DNA of 64,000 nucleotides from Arsenicicoccus cauae. GTDB taxonomy: Bacteria > Actinomycetota > Actinomycetes > Actinomycetales > Dermatophilaceae. The DNA is taken from the NCBI RefSeq assembly GCF_009707125.1, contig NZ_WLVL01000057.1:18567-82566 (forward strand), given 5' to 3'. Of this stretch, positions 33,906-42,337 are shown one piece after another; the stretch's first letter is position 1; each line of letters begins with the position of its first letter. The position numbers and the translations under genes were made by a program. The notes under the pieces were generated by a model that was not told the origin of the DNA, searched no databases, and saw only the letters and a list, made by a program, of their open reading frames with translations.

Positions 33906-34997
33906 CCCGCGCGACGAGGTCAGCCAGGCGTGCAGCCGCTCGTAGGCCTGCTCGACCTGCGCGATGGCGCAGCACTCCTCGTCCTGGTGGGCGACGAGCG
34001 GGTCGCCCGGCCCGAAGTTGACCGCGGGCACCCCGACCGCGCTGAACCGCGCGACGTCGGTCCAGCCCTGCTTGGCCTGCACCGGCAGCCCGAGCGCCTC
34101 GACGAAGGCCTGCGCCGCCGCGCGGTCCAGGCCGGGTCGCGCCCCGTCGGCCGCGTCGGTCACCACGACCTCGTAGCCCTCGAAGAGCGCCCGCATCCGC
34201 CGCTCGGCCTCGGCGGCGTCGATGTGCGGCGCGAACCGGTAGTTGACCGTCACCACGCACTCGTCCGGGACGACGTTGCCCGCGCGCCCGCCCCGGATGC
34301 CGACCGCCGACAGCCCCTCGCGGAACTCCAGCCCGTCCACGACGACCGTCTGCGCGTCGAACGCCCGCAGCCGGTCGATGATCGTGCCCGCCTCGTGGAT
34401 CGCGTTGTGCCCCAACCATGGCCGTCCGCTGTGGGCCGCCTCGCCGCGCGCGGTCACCTCGACGCGCAGGGTCCCCTTGCAGCCCCCCTCCACCGTGCCG
34501 TCGGTGGGCTCCAGCAGCACCGCGAAGTCCGCCTCCAGGACGCTCGGGTCGTGGCGGACGAGGCGGGCCAGGCCGTTGTGCTCCGCCTCGACCTCCTCGC
34601 AGTCGTAGAAGACGTAGGTGAGGTCCCGCGTCGGCTCCGGCACGGCCGCCGCCAGCGCCAGCATGACGGCGACCCCGCCCTTCATGTCCGTGGTGCCGCG
34701 CCCCACGAGCTCGGTGTCCGTGCGCGTGATCGGCAGCGACGACGCCGTGCCCTGCCCCGCCAGCGGGACCGTGTCCAGGTGCCCCGCCAGCACGACCCGC
34801 TCGCGGCGGCCCAGCTCGGTGCGCGCGACGACCGTGTGCCCGTCGCGGCTGACCACCAGGTGGTCGAGGCGGCGCAGCGCCGCCTCGACCGCGTCGGCCA
34901 GCGCCTCCTCCTCGTGGCTCACCGAGGGGATGTTGCAGACGGCCTCGGCGAGGTCCACCGGCGAGGCCGTCAGGTCGAGGTGCGCTGGGGTCGTCAT
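33903..34997 (-). CDS. dapE: Succinyl-diaminopimelate desuccinylase
   Basis: Zinc-dependent M20 metallohydrolase of 364 aa that removes succinate from N-succinyl-LL-diaminopimelate in lysine and peptidoglycan-precursor synthesis. Metal and catalytic residues are visible in [39 protein letters not shown] and the late HQDEE. The dimerisation segment includes [18 protein letters not shown] 34997 is 6 nt after TACATT. It is divergent from dapD, 103 bp away, as expected for two consecutive steps of the same branch. Confidence 0.94.
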   Translation of the reverse strand: MTTPAHLDLTASPVDLAEAVCNIPSVSHEEEALADAVEAALRRLDHLVVSRDGHTVVARTELGRRERVVLAGHLDTVPLAGQGTASSLPITRTDTELVGRGTTDMKGGVAVMLALAAAVPEPTRDLTYVFYDCEEVEAEHNGLARLVRHDPSVLEADFAVLLEPTDGTVEGGCKGTLRVEVTARGEAAHSGRPWLGHNAIHEAGTIIDRLRAFDAQTVVVDGLEFREGLSAVGIRGGRAGNVVPDECVVTVNYRFAPHIDAAEAERRMRALFEGYEVVVTDAADGARPGLDRAAAQAFVEALGLPVQAKQGWTDVARFSAVGVPAVNFGPGDPLVAHQDEECCAIAQVEQAYERLHAWLTSSRG

Positions 34998-35003
34998 ACG
35001 GAC

Positions 35004-35009
35004 AATGTA
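35004..35009 (-). promoter_or_regulatory. -10 element for leaderless dapE
   Basis: TACATT on the minus strand, then 6 nt and ATG 34997. Confidence 0.55.
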
Positions 35010-35087
35010 TGCCGAGCCCCGCCCGCGGCCCGTGCCTCTCCCAGGTGCGCCCGAGCGTCGGTCCACCGAGCCCCCAGCACGGACCGA

Positions 35088-35093
35088 TAGCCT
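35088..35093 (+). promoter_or_regulatory. -10 element for leaderless dapD
   Basis: TAGCCT, then 7 nt and ATG 35101. Together with the dapE element it makes a compact divergent promoter region of about 100 bp. Confidence 0.55.
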
Positions 35094-35100
35094 GGAAGGC

Positions 35101-36027
35101 ATGACTTCTCGCACGGCCTGGGGCCACGGACTCGCGACCATCACGACCTCCGGCACGGTGCTCGACACGTGGTACCCCTCTCCCGCCCTCGGTGACCACG
35201 ACGGCTCCGACCTGCCGGCCGCGCTCGTCGGCCTCGCGGGCGAGGACGCGGCGCGTGGCGTCACCACCGAGGCCGTCCTGACCGAGATCGACCTGGACGC
35301 CCCGCCCGCGGACGCCCGGGACGCGTACCTGCGCCTGCACCTGCTGTCCCACCGGCTCGTGCAGCCCAACTCGATCAACCTCGACGGGCTCTTCGGCGCG
35401 CTCGCCAACGTCGTGTGGACCAACCACGGCCCGTGCTCCCCCGAGGGATTCGAGAACGTCCGACTCGCGCTGCGCGCCCGGGGCCCGGTCCAGGTCCACG
35501 GCGTGGACAAGTTCCCCCGTATGACGGACTACGTCCTGCCCACCGGTGTGCGCGTCGCCGACGCCGACCGGGTGCGGCTCGGTGCCCATCTCGCCTCCGG
35601 GACCACCGTGATGCACGAGGGCTTCGTCAACTTCAACGCCGGCACCCTCGGCTCCTCCATGGTCGAGGGCCGTATCTCGCAGGGGGTCGTCGTCGGCGAC
35701 GGCTCCGACATCGGGGGCGGCGCGTCCACGATGGGCACGCTGTCGGGCGGCGGGACCCAGCGCGTCTCGATCGGCGAGCGCTGCCTGCTCGGCGCGGAGT
35801 CCGGCATCGGCATCGCCCTCGGCGACGACTGCGTCGTCGAGGCGGGGCTCTACGTCACCGCCGGCACCAAGGTCACGCTCGCCGACGGCCGGGTCGTCAA
35901 GGCCGCCGAGCTGTCGGGGCAGTCCAACCTGCTCTTCATCCGCGACTCCGTCACGGGCGCGGTCCTCGCCAAGGCCCGCGACGGCCACGGCATCGCGCTC
36001 AACTCCGAGCTGCATGCCAACGACTAG
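35101..36027 (+). CDS. dapD: Tetrahydrodipicolinate N-succinyltransferase
   Basis: Left-handed beta-helix acyltransferase of 308 aa (actinobacterial type, Rv1201c homologue). It succinylates tetrahydrodipicolinate, the committed step of the succinylase branch of diaminopimelate synthesis. The hexapeptide-repeat region runs from [17 protein letters not shown] through [18 protein letters not shown] and [18 protein letters not shown]. The end is [23 protein letters not shown] 35101 follows TAGCCT by 7 nt. The stop lies 14 nt inside the next gene, so the following membrane protein is cotranscribed. Confidence 0.94.
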   Translation: MTSRTAWGHGLATITTSGTVLDTWYPSPALGDHDGSDLPAALVGLAGEDAARGVTTEAVLTEIDLDAPPADARDAYLRLHLLSHRLVQPNSINLDGLFGALANVVWTNHGPCSPEGFENVRLALRARGPVQVHGVDKFPRMTDYVLPTGVRVADADRVRLGAHLASGTTVMHEGFVNFNAGTLGSSMVEGRISQGVVVGDGSDIGGGASTMGTLSGGGTQRVSIGERCLLGAESGIGIALGDDCVVEAGLYVTAGTKVTLADGRVVKAAELSGQSNLLFIRDSVTGAVLAKARDGHGIALNSELHAND

Positions 36028-36877
36028 GACCGAGCGCCGCCGCACCCAGCGGCTCGTCATCCTGGCGGTGGTCGTGGCGCTACTGCTGGCGGGGCTGGGC
36101 TACGTGTGGCACACCGTGCGGGACTTCAACGAGGGCTTCGGCTCCTCCACGTGCCGCGCCGCCGCCTCGACCTACACCGCGACCTTCAACCCGGACCAGA
36201 CGGCCAACGCCGCCACGATCGCCGGCATCGGCGCGCGGCGCGGGCTGCCGGCGCGGGCGGCCACGATCGCGCTGGCCACGGCGATCCAGGAGTCGAAGCT
36301 CGAGAACATCGACTACGGCGACCGGGACTCCGTCGGTCTGTTCCAGCAGCGGCCCTCGCAGGGTTGGGGCACGGTCGAGCAGATCATGGACCCCGTCTAC
36401 GCCACCAACAGGTTCTACGACGCTCTCGTCAAGGTCGACGGCTGGCAGACCATGGAGATCACCAAGATCGCCCAGCGCGTCCAGAGGTCCGGCTACCCCG
36501 AGGCCTACGCCGACCACGAGGGTGAGGGGCGCGCGCTGGCCTCGACGCTGGCCGGGCACACGCCCGGCGGCCTCGGGTGCCGGCTGGACCCGCTCGAGGC
36601 GGGGGACCACCGCGCCGGGCCGGTCGTCGTCGCCAGGGACCTCGAGAAGCAGCTCGGCGTCAGGGGTGTCGTGAGCGGCGACCAGGTCGAGGTCACCGCG
36701 TCGTCCGCGCAGCAGGCGTGGATGGTCGGGCACTGGGCGGTGTCCCACGCGCAGCGCCACGGGTTGTCGACCGTCACCGTCGGCGACCGGGAGTGGACGC
36801 GAGTGCGTGGCGAGCAGGGTTGGTCCTGGCGGGCCGCCCGCTCCCCGGTCCCCGCGACGGCCGTCACGATCCGCTGA
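36014..36877 (+). CDS. Membrane-anchored lysozyme/transglycosylase-like protein
   Basis: Protein of 287 aa with a basic cytosolic N terminus and one membrane anchor ([19 protein letters not shown]). The extracytoplasmic part has a segment like the lytic-transglycosylase fold: [19 protein letters not shown], then [16 protein letters not shown] and [15 protein letters not shown], with Glu of the QESKL segment as a candidate catalytic acid. The C-terminal 100 residues resemble nothing I recognise. Such proteins are common in actinobacteria as hypothetical proteins. ATG 36014 overlaps the dapD end by 14 nt; coupling to diaminopimelate synthesis suggests a cell-wall role, which is inference. Confidence 0.7.
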   Translation: MPTTRTERRRTQRLVILAVVVALLLAGLGYVWHTVRDFNEGFGSSTCRAAASTYTATFNPDQTANAATIAGIGARRGLPARAATIALATAIQESKLENIDYGDRDSVGLFQQRPSQGWGTVEQIMDPVYATNRFYDALVKVDGWQTMEITKIAQRVQRSGYPEAYADHEGEGRALASTLAGHTPGGLGCRLDPLEAGDHRAGPVVVARDLEKQLGVRGVVSGDQVEVTASSAQQAWMVGHWAVSHAQRHGLSTVTVGDREWTRVRGEQGWSWRAARSPVPATAVTIR

Positions 36878-37070
36878 CCTGGTGCGGCGGCCGCCCCCAG
36901 CCCACCAGCCCCGCGCCGTCGGTCACCGACCGACATGGGGCATCGATCGACCATGCCGGGACCCGTCCCGTGGTGACCCATGGACGAAGGGAGGGGCGAG
37001 GAGGGGGCGCAACGCCGCAGAGCCACCCGCCGTGCAGACGGATGGCCCTGCGGAGGGTGGAGTCGAAGGC

Positions 37071-38375
37071 TCAGGCCTGCGGCGCCACGTAGCCCGGGTA
37101 GGTGCGCTCGGTCTCGCCGACGTAGACCTGGCGTGGGCGCCCGATCTTGGTGGCCGGGTCGGTGATCATCTCGCGCCACTGGGCGATCCACCCCGGCAGC
37201 CGCCCGAGCGCGAACAGCACGGTGAAGTAGTTGACCGGGAAGCCCATGGCCTCGTAGATCAGGCCCGTGTAGAAGTCCACGTTGGGGTAGAGCTTGCGCT
37301 CCTTGAAGTAGTCGTCCGTGAGGGCGACCTCCTCCAGGGCGAGCGCGATGTCGAGCAGCTCGTTCTGACGGCCGGAGGACTTGAGGATCTCGTCGGCGTG
37401 CTTCTTGATGATGGCGGCGCGCGGGTCGTAGTTCTTGTAGACCCGGTGGCCGAAGCCCATGAGCTTGACGCCGTCCTTCTTGGCCTTGACGTCCTTGACG
37501 AAGCGCTGGACGTCGCCGCCGTCCTTGTCGCGGATCGTGCCGAGCATCTCCAGGACGGCCTGGTTGGCGCCGCCGTGCAGCGGGCCCGACAGCGCGTTGA
37601 TGCCCGCCGCGATGGAGGAGTAGATGTTGGTCTGGGCCGACCCCACCAGACGCACCGTGGACGTCGAGCAGTTCTGCTCGTGGTCCGCGTGCAGGATCAG
37701 CAGGACGTCGAGCGCCTTGGCGACCGCCGGGTCGACCTCGAAGGTCTCGGTGGGATAGCCGAAGGACAGGCGCAGGAAGTTCTCGACGTACCCCAGGGAG
37801 TTCTTGGGGTAGAGGAAGGGCTGGCCGACGGAGTTCTTGTAGGCGTAGGCCGCAAGCGTCGGCAGCTTGGCCAGAAGGCGCACGGTGGCGCCCTCGACCT
37901 GCTCGGGGTCCAGCGGGTCGACGGTGTCGACGGCGAAGGTCGACAGGGCCATCACGCCGGCCGACAGCACCGGCATGGGGTGGGAGCGACGGGGGAAGCA
38001 GCGGAACAGGTCACGCATCCGCTCGTCGAGCAGCGAGTGGCGGGTGATGCCGCGCTCGAAGCTCTCCAGCTGCTCGCCCGTCGGCAGCTCGCCGTAGATC
38101 ACGAGGTACGCGACCTCGAGGAAGCTGGACTTCTCGGCCAGCTGCTCGATCGGGTAGCCGCGGTAGCGCAGGATCCCCGCGTCACCGTCGATGTAGGTGA
38201 TGGCCGAGGTGCAGCTCGCGGTGTTGGTGAAGCCGGGGTCGAGCGTCGTGTTGCCGGTCGCGGACAGCAGCTTGCCGATGCCGTACCCGCTGTTGCCCTC
38301 GGTGGCCTGCGTGATGGGCAGGTCGATGCTCTTGCCGCCGTCGGTCAGGACGGCCTTGTCGGCATCACTGGTCAT
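37071..38375 (-). CDS. gltA: Citrate synthase
   Basis: Type II hexameric-type citrate synthase of 434 aa, condensing oxaloacetate and acetyl-CoA at the entry of the TCA cycle. Catalytic residues are in GPLHGGANQAVLEML (His), LMGFGHRVYKNYDPR (His) and NVDFYTGLIYEAMG (Asp). The N-terminal beta-rich extension typical of the type II form (SCTSAITYIDGDAGILRYRG) is intact. ATG 38375 has a strong AAGGAGG 6 nt upstream. A TAGCGT hexamer on the minus strand (38425-38430) is a possible -10. It faces the dapD operon; the 194-bp gap between them shows no convincing hairpin. Confidence 0.96.
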   Translation of the reverse strand: MTSDADKAVLTDGGKSIDLPITQATEGNSGYGIGKLLSATGNTTLDPGFTNTASCTSAITYIDGDAGILRYRGYPIEQLAEKSSFLEVAYLVIYGELPTGEQLESFERGITRHSLLDERMRDLFRCFPRRSHPMPVLSAGVMALSTFAVDTVDPLDPEQVEGATVRLLAKLPTLAAYAYKNSVGQPFLYPKNSLGYVENFLRLSFGYPTETFEVDPAVAKALDVLLILHADHEQNCSTSTVRLVGSAQTNIYSSIAAGINALSGPLHGGANQAVLEMLGTIRDKDGGDVQRFVKDVKAKKDGVKLMGFGHRVYKNYDPRAAIIKKHADEILKSSGRQNELLDIALALEEVALTDDYFKERKLYPNVDFYTGLIYEAMGFPVNYFTVLFALGRLPGWIAQWREMITDPATKIGRPRQVYVGETERTYPGYVAPQA

Positions 38376-38424
38376 GGGTTTCCTCCTTGGGGGGCCGTGG
38401 ACACCACGGTCCTTCGGTGCTTGG

Positions 38425-38430
38425 ACGCTA
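38425..38430 (-). promoter_or_regulatory. Candidate -10 for gltA
   Basis: TAGCGT on the minus strand, 50 bp before ATG 38375. No matching -35 is obvious. Confidence 0.35.
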
Positions 38431-38493
38431 CCGCAGGTGGGGCGAACGTCCCGAATCAGGATTGGCCCGACCAGGCGGCAGGTGACGGCCCGC

Positions 38494-39630
38494 TCAGCGG
38501 CTGAGACGCCTGACCGCTGCCTCGATCCGCTCGTCCGAGGCGGTGAGGGCGATGCGGACGTGCCGCGCGCCCGCGGCGCCGTAGAAGGCGCCGGGTGCGA
38601 CCAGGATCCCGTCCTGCGCCAAGGCGTCGACGGTGCTCCAGCAGTCCTCGTCGCGGGTCGACCAGAGGTACAGCCCCGCCTCGGAGTGGTCGACCTGCAG
38701 GCCGGCGCCCTGCAGGGCCGGCAGCAGGGCGGCGCGCCGCTCGGCATACCGGGCCCGCTGCTCGGCCACGTGGGCGTCGTCGCCGAGGGCGACCCGCATG
38801 GCCTCCTGCACCGGCCAGGGCACGATCATCCCGGCGTGCTTGCGGATCTCCAGCAGCCGCCTGACGATGCGCGGGTCACCGGCCACCAGGGCCGCGCGGT
38901 AGCCCGCAAGGTTGGACTGCTTGGACAGCGAGTAGCACGCCAGCAGCCCCTCGGTCGACCCGCCGCTGACGCGCGGGTCCAGGATGCTCGGGACGTGCCC
39001 CGGCCGCGGCAGCCCGTCGACGAGCGCGTCCTCGTCCCAGACCAGCTCGGCGTAGCACTCGTCGCTCGCCACGACCACCCCGCGCTCGCGCGCCCACCGC
39101 ACGACGCGGGCGAGGGTGTCGACGTCGTGGACGGCGCCGGTCGGGTTGCTGGGCGAGTTGACCCAGAGCAGCCGTATGCCACCTGCCTGCGGCAGGTCGC
39201 CCGCCAGGTCGACGACCACCGGCTCGGCGCGGGCGAGCCGCGCGCCGACGTCGTAGGTGGGGTAGGCCACGGAGGGGATGGCGACCTGGTCGCCCGGCCC
39301 GAGGCCGAGCAGGAGGGGCAACCAGGCCACGAGCTCCTTGGAGCCCACCGTCGGCAGCACCCCGGCCGGGTCGAGGCCGGGGACGCCACGGCGCCGCTCG
39401 AACCACCCGGCCACCGCCTCGCGCAGCGCCGGGGTGCCGTGGGTCTGCGGGTAGCCGTGGGCGTCCGAGGCGTCGGTCAGCGCCCGCCGCACCAGCTCCG
39501 GGGTCGGGTCGACAGGGGTGCCGACGGACAGGTCGACGATGCCGTCGGGGTGCTCGGCGGCGCGGGCCTTGGCGGGCTCCAGCGCGTCCCAGGGGAAGTC
39601 GGGCAGCGCGAAGCGGCTCGGCAGCACCAC
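38494..39630 (-). CDS. dapC: Succinyldiaminopimelate transaminase
   Basis: PLP-dependent class I/II aminotransferase of 378 aa (Rv1178 type) converting N-succinyl-2-amino-6-ketopimelate to succinyl-diaminopimelate. It has the aspartate-fold landmarks: GYPQTHGTPALREAVAGW, VNSPSNPTGAV, ASDECYAELVWD and the PLP-binding Lys in CYSLSKQSNLAGYRAA, with the carboxylate-binding Arg in GARHVRIALTA. The start is GTG 39630, 3 nt after the ferredoxin stop, with a second GTG directly after it. With dapE and dapD nearby, three succinylase-branch steps lie within 6 kb. The ferredoxin-dapC pair is conserved in actinobacteria. Confidence 0.92.
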   Translation of the reverse strand: MVLPSRFALPDFPWDALEPAKARAAEHPDGIVDLSVGTPVDPTPELVRRALTDASDAHGYPQTHGTPALREAVAGWFERRRGVPGLDPAGVLPTVGSKELVAWLPLLLGLGPGDQVAIPSVAYPTYDVGARLARAEPVVVDLAGDLPQAGGIRLLWVNSPSNPTGAVHDVDTLARVVRWARERGVVVASDECYAELVWDEDALVDGLPRPGHVPSILDPRVSGGSTEGLLACYSLSKQSNLAGYRAALVAGDPRIVRRLLEIRKHAGMIVPWPVQEAMRVALGDDAHVAEQRARYAERRAALLPALQGAGLQVDHSEAGLYLWSTRDEDCWSTVDALAQDGILVAPGAFYGAAGARHVRIALTASDERIEAAVRRLSR

Positions 39631-39633
39631 GCG

Positions 39634-39960
39634 TCAGGCGTCCTGGGCCTGCGGGGGCAGGGCGGCGATGATCGGGTGGTCCTTCTTGATCAGGCCCATC
39701 TTGGCGGCGCCGCCGGGGCTGCCGAGGTCGTCGAAGAACTCCACGTTGGCCTTGTAGTAGTCGGTCCACTGCTCGGGGACGTCGTCCTCGTAGTAGATGG
39801 CCTCGACGGGGCAGACGGGCTCGCAGGCGCCGCAGTCCACGCACTCGTCCGGGTGGATGTAGAGCGAGCGCTCACCCTCGTAGATGCAGTCGACAGGGCA
39901 CTCCTCGATGCAGGCCTTGTCCTTGAGGTCGACGCACGGCTGGGCGATCACGTAGGTCAT
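39634..39960 (-). CDS. fdxA: 7Fe ferredoxin (FdxC type)
   Basis: Ferredoxin of 108 aa with one 3Fe-4S and one 4Fe-4S cluster, like mycobacterial FdxC (Rv1177). Cysteines are at 9, 17, 21 and 25 and again at 40, 43, 46 and 50 ([12 protein letters not shown]), the spacing of seven-iron ferredoxins. A C-terminal extension [20 protein letters not shown] is characteristic. It is a small cytosolic electron carrier, with partners such as cytochromes P450 or oxidoreductases. ATG 39960 has GGAAGG upstream, and the downstream dapC start is 3 nt after its stop. Confidence 0.94.
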   Translation of the reverse strand: MTYVIAQPCVDLKDKACIEECPVDCIYEGERSLYIHPDECVDCGACEPVCPVEAIYYEDDVPEQWTDYYKANVEFFDDLGSPGGAAKMGLIKKDHPIIAALPPQAQDA

Positions 39961-40318
39961 TGCTCAGTACCTTCCGGAGGGGCGGGGGTGTATCGGGACC
40001 ACACTATGCCGTCCCGTGCCGTGCGACGAGCCTCGTCTCGCCGCTCTGGTGATCGTGTGGCCGAACAACTTCGGCTGGGCCACGCACTCGAACCCGCCGG
40101 GCACGACGGCGGGCTGCGCGGTGGAGGTCTAGACGCTGACAGCCGCAGGCCGCTGGTTCGTGGAAGCCCCCGCGCGGCCCGGGTGGGGTTGCTCGCCGTC
40201 GCCACGGCGATGCCGCGACGTTGCCGCAACAACGGGTCCCGCATACCGTTGGCGGGGCTGACTGCCGGCTCGACACCCGGCACCTCGGCACCCGCCACCC
40301 TCCTAGAGGTAGGTGCAC
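39961..40318. other. 358-bp gap upstream of the inserted segment
   Basis: No convincing gene. It holds the ferredoxin promoter region (TAGTGT on the minus strand at 40001-40006 is a candidate -10), and two hairpins: GCCGAA/TTCGGC at 40060-40075 and CCCGCCG/CGGCGGG at 40093-40113. A short plus-strand frame ending at TAG 40130 reads VWPNNFGWATHSNPPG; I do not recognise it, and it may be the end of a lost gene. Confidence 0.4.
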
Positions 40319-40801
40319 ATGAGACGAGCAATGATCATTGTCGTCCTGGCCGGCGCAGCCGCCGGCGGGGTCGTCGCCCGCCGCGCTGCTCGATCGTCGC
40401 GCGAATCCGCCGGCGAGGAGTCCACGGGGCGGTGGCACAGCGTCACGCTCAACCGCAGCCAGGAGGAGGTCATGCCGAACGGGCAGGTGCCCGGTCCGTT
40501 GGCGGGGTTGGGTGACCTCGTCGAGGTCCAGGTCCGGCCGGCCCCTGGCGGAAAGGGCACCGAGCTTGCCGCCCGGTTGCGGGTGCCCGAGCCGACCGGC
40601 CCGCGGGCAGCGCGCGCCCGGGTCAGCGGCCACGATCCGCGCCAGCAGGTCCGATCGGCGTTGCGTCAGTCCAAGCAGCTGGTCGAGGTCGGGGAGGTGC
40701 TGCGGGTGGATCCCACCCCGCACGGCCACCGTTCGTCGACCCCGACCGGCAAGCTCATCGAGGTCGTCACCCGGCGCGCCGGCGGGGAGGGAGTGCTGTG
40801 A
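40319..40801 (+). CDS. Membrane-anchored SRPBCC/cyclase-like small protein
   Basis: Protein of 160 aa with an N-terminal hydrophobic anchor (AMIIVVLAGAAAGGVVARRA). The following part resembles polyketide cyclase/dehydrase (SRPBCC) proteins: WHSVTLNRSQEEV at the first strand and VQVRPAPGGKGTELAARLR, with DPRQQVRSALRQSKQLVEVG at the last helix. The middle of the usual fold is missing, so it is a compact variant. ATG 40319 follows GAGGTAGG. It overlaps the dehydrogenase start by 4 nt (GTGA), a pairing I recall for formaldehyde-dehydrogenase-like genes in other actinobacteria. Function unknown. Confidence 0.7.
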   Translation: MRRAMIIVVLAGAAAGGVVARRAARSSRESAGEESTGRWHSVTLNRSQEEVMPNGQVPGPLAGLGDLVEVQVRPAPGGKGTELAARLRVPEPTGPRAARARVSGHDPRQQVRSALRQSKQLVEVGEVLRVDPTPHGHRSSTPTGKLIEVVTRRAGGEGVL

Positions 40802-41973
40802 AGGCGCTGTGCTGGACCGGCGTCAACAAGACGTCGGTGGAGACCGTCGAGGACCCGAAGATCCTCAACGACCACGACATCATCCTCAAGGTGCGACTCA
40901 GCACCACCTGCGGCTCAGACCTGCACCTGCTCGGCGGGTACATCCCGTCGATGCGCGCCGGTGATGTGCTCGGCCACGAGTTCATGGGCGAGGTCGTTGA
41001 GGTCGGCAAGGGTGTCCGCAACCACAAGGTCGGCGACCGCGTCACCGTCTGCTCGTTCATCGCCTGCGGGAAGTGCTGGTACTGCTCCCAGAAGATGTAC
41101 TCACTGTGCGACAACGGAAACCCCAACCCGGGCCTGAGCGAGGGGATGTGGGGCAGCGCCATCGGCGGCTGCTTCGCCTACAGCCACATGCTGGGCGGTT
41201 TCGCCGGCAGCCACGCCGAGTACGTACGGGTCCCCTATGCCGACCAGGGCGCGTTCGCCGTACCGGACGGGGTGTCGGACCTGGCGGCCCTGTTCGCCTC
41301 CGACGCCTCCCCGACCGGCTGGACCGGCGCCGACGGCGCCGGCATCACCCCGGGCGACACGGTCGCGGTGTGGGGCGCCGGCGGGGTCGGACAGATGGCC
41401 GCCCGCGGCGCGATGCTGATGGGCGCCGAGCAGGTCATCGTCATCGACCGGCTCCCCGAACGCCTCGCCCAAGTCCGGCAACACATCGGTGCGGACACCT
41501 TGGACTACACCGAGGACAGCATCGTGGCCGAACTGAAGGAACGCACCGGCGGCCGCGGCCCGGACGTCGTCATCGAGGCAGTAGGGATGGAAGCGCACGG
41601 AACCGGCCCGGCTTACCTATACGACCAGGTCAAGCAGCAGTTGCGGCTCCAATCCGACCGGCCCACCGCCCTACGGGAGGCGATCTACGCCTGCCGCAAG
41701 GGCGGCAGCCTCTTCATCCTCGGAGTCTTCGGCGGGTTCGTCGACAAGTTCCCGCTCGGCGCGATGATGAACAAGGGGATGACCGTGCGCGGGGCCCAGC
41801 AGCACGGCCATCGCTACATCCCCCAGATCCTGCAGCACATCGCCGACGGTGAGCTCTCCACCGAGCATCTCGCCACCCACATCATGCCGCTGGACCAAGG
41901 ACCCCACGGCTACGAGATGTTCAAGAACAAGCAGGACGGCTGCGTCCGGGCCGTCTTCCAACTCGACCGATGA
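40798..41973 (+). CDS. Zinc-dependent dehydrogenase, formaldehyde-dehydrogenase (FdhA) type
   Basis: Medium-chain dehydrogenase of 391 aa. The catalytic zinc ligands are in STTCGSDLHL and GHEFMGEVVEVG, and the structural-zinc cysteines are in CSFIACGKCWYCSQ followed by C in YSLCDNGN. The NAD-binding motif is VAVWGAGGVGQMAARGA with acidic IVIDRLPERL. It belongs with glutathione-independent formaldehyde/alcohol dehydrogenases that keep NAD tightly bound; the actual substrate is not known. The start is GTG 40798, overlapping the previous stop. Codon use (more GAA, CAA, CGG) is looser than in flanking genes, suggesting acquisition. Confidence 0.87.
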   Translation: MKALCWTGVNKTSVETVEDPKILNDHDIILKVRLSTTCGSDLHLLGGYIPSMRAGDVLGHEFMGEVVEVGKGVRNHKVGDRVTVCSFIACGKCWYCSQKMYSLCDNGNPNPGLSEGMWGSAIGGCFAYSHMLGGFAGSHAEYVRVPYADQGAFAVPDGVSDLAALFASDASPTGWTGADGAGITPGDTVAVWGAGGVGQMAARGAMLMGAEQVIVIDRLPERLAQVRQHIGADTLDYTEDSIVAELKERTGGRGPDVVIEAVGMEAHGTGPAYLYDQVKQQLRLQSDRPTALREAIYACRKGGSLFILGVFGGFVDKFPLGAMMNKGMTVRGAQQHGHRYIPQILQHIADGELSTEHLATHIMPLDQGPHGYEMFKNKQDGCVRAVFQLDR

Positions 41974-41990
41974 CCCGCGCAGTAAGCCAG

Positions 41991-42130
41991 CACCTGTCGG
42001 GGACGCGCCGGCCCTCAGAGGAGCGCGACAACGCACAGCCCTGGACGTGGAGCTGACCCGCGAAGACTTGGATCCTCTGGACCGTGCGTTTCCGCCGCCG
42101 AGCGCACCGCGACCACTAGACATGCTGTGA
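41991..42130 (+). pseudogene. C-terminal remnant of an aldo/keto reductase, frameshifted
   Basis: In one frame 41991-42035 reads HLSGTRRPSEERDNA; after a shift near 42036 the next frame reads ALDVELTREDLDPLDRAF and ends PSAPRPLDML with TGA at 42130. Joined, they match the normal end of aldo/keto reductases (GTRRPEH..N, then ALDV.LT.EDL..LD.AFPPP). Roughly 45 of about 320 residues remain, and no start is possible. It marks deletion or decay beside the dehydrogenase. Confidence 0.75.
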
Positions 42131-42337
42131 CCCTGCCCAAGCGCGCAGCCCGGTCAGTCCGGGCAGTCCGGTCAGCGCGAAGAGCAGGACTCCCCCGGTG
42201 TCGTGTGCCGGGGCATGAGATCAGGCCGAGCCAGCAGGCCCTGCCTGTCACCTCTCCCTGAACCTGTGCACGCCTTCACGTGGTCCACCACGGCAGCACC
42301 ATCGGTTCGGGTGTGGAATTTCCGGGCTTGAAGGGGG
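42131..42337. other. Gap between aldo/keto reductase remnant and ltrA-like gene
   Basis: About 200 bp without a gene. Two near-identical short stretches of the form GTCAGTCCGG / GGCAGTCCGG occur near 42150-42175. It probably carries the promoter of the LtrA-like gene, but I see no clear -35/-10 pair. Confidence 0.35.

Noticed and set aside
36878..37070. Terminator between the dapD operon and gltA
   Set aside because: Only short, imperfect pairings (for example CCACCC/GGGTGG) were found; not strong enough to report.
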